Below are positions 5,353-5,580 of a DNA stretch of 5,580 bases, one piece after another; position 1 is the stretch's first letter, and each line of letters starts with the position of its first letter. The DNA lies in the NCBI GenBank assembly GCA_000715605.1, contig KL568632.1, positions 14,169-19,748 of the forward strand. Direction: 5' to 3'. The notes under the pieces are model-generated. The model had not been told where the DNA came from. It saw only the letters and a list, made by a program, of their open reading frames with translations, and searched no databases. The stretch comes from Streptomyces speibonae (lineage in GTDB: Bacteria > Actinomycetota > Actinomycetes > Streptomycetales > Streptomycetaceae). The position numbers and the translations under genes are program-made.

Positions 5353-5580
5353 TCAAAAGAGATGGATGGCGAGGTGGCCGAGCGGCAGCCCGAGCTGCCA
5401 GGCCGGCGTCCACACCTTGGGTCCCTCGTCCTCACCGACCACCGCGCCGCCGCCGGGCACCGCGTTGAGATCGGGTGCGAGCAGTTCCGTCTCGCACAGC
5501 CAGCGCCATGCCTCCCGGGCCAGCTCCAGGTCCGGGTCCGGCGCGGTGCGCCCCGACGCGGCGGCCCGCGCGGACAGATC
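5353..5580 (-). CDS. C-terminal end of an unrecognised protein, 5' part outside the window
   Basis: An open minus-strand frame enters from the right edge and ends at TGA 5355-5353, giving 75 residues with the G/C third positions expected of a real gene. The fragment has a predicted helix with EAWRWLCETELL (23-34), then APDLNAVPGGG (35-45), an acidic turn GEDEGP (49-54), and a Trp-containing tail KVWTPAWQLG followed by LPLGHLAIHLF at the very C terminus. It shows no membrane segment and no sigma-factor region 4 features. I do not recognise the family from this fragment. It lies 152 bp upstream of the anti-sigma gene on the same strand. Confidence 0.75.
   Translation of the reverse strand, partial: DLSARAAASGRTAPDPDLELAREAWRWLCETELLAPDLNAVPGGGAVVGEDEGPKVWTPAWQLGLPLGHLAIHLF

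Overview
The window is very GC-rich (roughly 70% or more), with strong G/C preference at third codon positions, GTG as well as ATG starts, and dense coding on both strands. This base composition, together with a multidomain SpoIIE-type phosphatase and a zinc-binding anti-sigma factor, points to a high-GC actinomycete, most likely Streptomyces or a close relative. No rRNA, tRNA, CRISPR array, insertion sequence or prophage signal was seen.

Layout from left to right. (1) A minus-strand membrane protein of the lipase maturation factor (LMF1/DUF1222) family runs off the left edge (1-1389). (2) A 146-bp divergent intergenic region (1390-1535) carries a perfect dyad, a pair of 11-bp direct repeats and smaller palindromes. 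(3) A plus-strand 698-residue PAS-GAF-PP2C (SpoIIE)-GHKL kinase fusion occupies 1536-3632. (4) Starting 35 bp after it is a noncanonical Fpg/Nei-family DNA glycosylase (3668-4531), probably cotranscribed. (5) The glycosylase converges on a minus-strand transmembrane zinc-binding anti-sigma factor (4547-5200), with a GC-rich dyad at the junction. (6) A 152-bp leader (5201-5352) follows, with repeated GATTCGG motifs and a small hairpin that shows an AAGGAG in its loop. (7) The last 75 codons of an unrecognised minus-strand gene end the window (5353-5580).

The two regulators share a theme. The phosphatase/kinase fusion is the type of protein that sets the phosphorylation state of STAS anti-anti-sigma factors in partner switching. 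The ZAS protein is the type that holds an ECF sigma factor inactive at the membrane. Neither has its expected partner inside the window: there is no STAS protein beside the first and no sigma factor beside the second. The DNA glycosylase keeps the catalytic Pro, Glu and Lys of Fpg/Nei but lacks the Met/Arg/Phe lesion-wedge motifs and the zinc-finger arginine, so its substrate range may differ from classical MutM.

I did not find a clearly new multi-gene system. The best leads are the noncanonical glycosylase, the structured leader of the anti-sigma gene, and the dyad and repeats in the divergent promoter region. Names rest on motif recognition only; no database search was possible.
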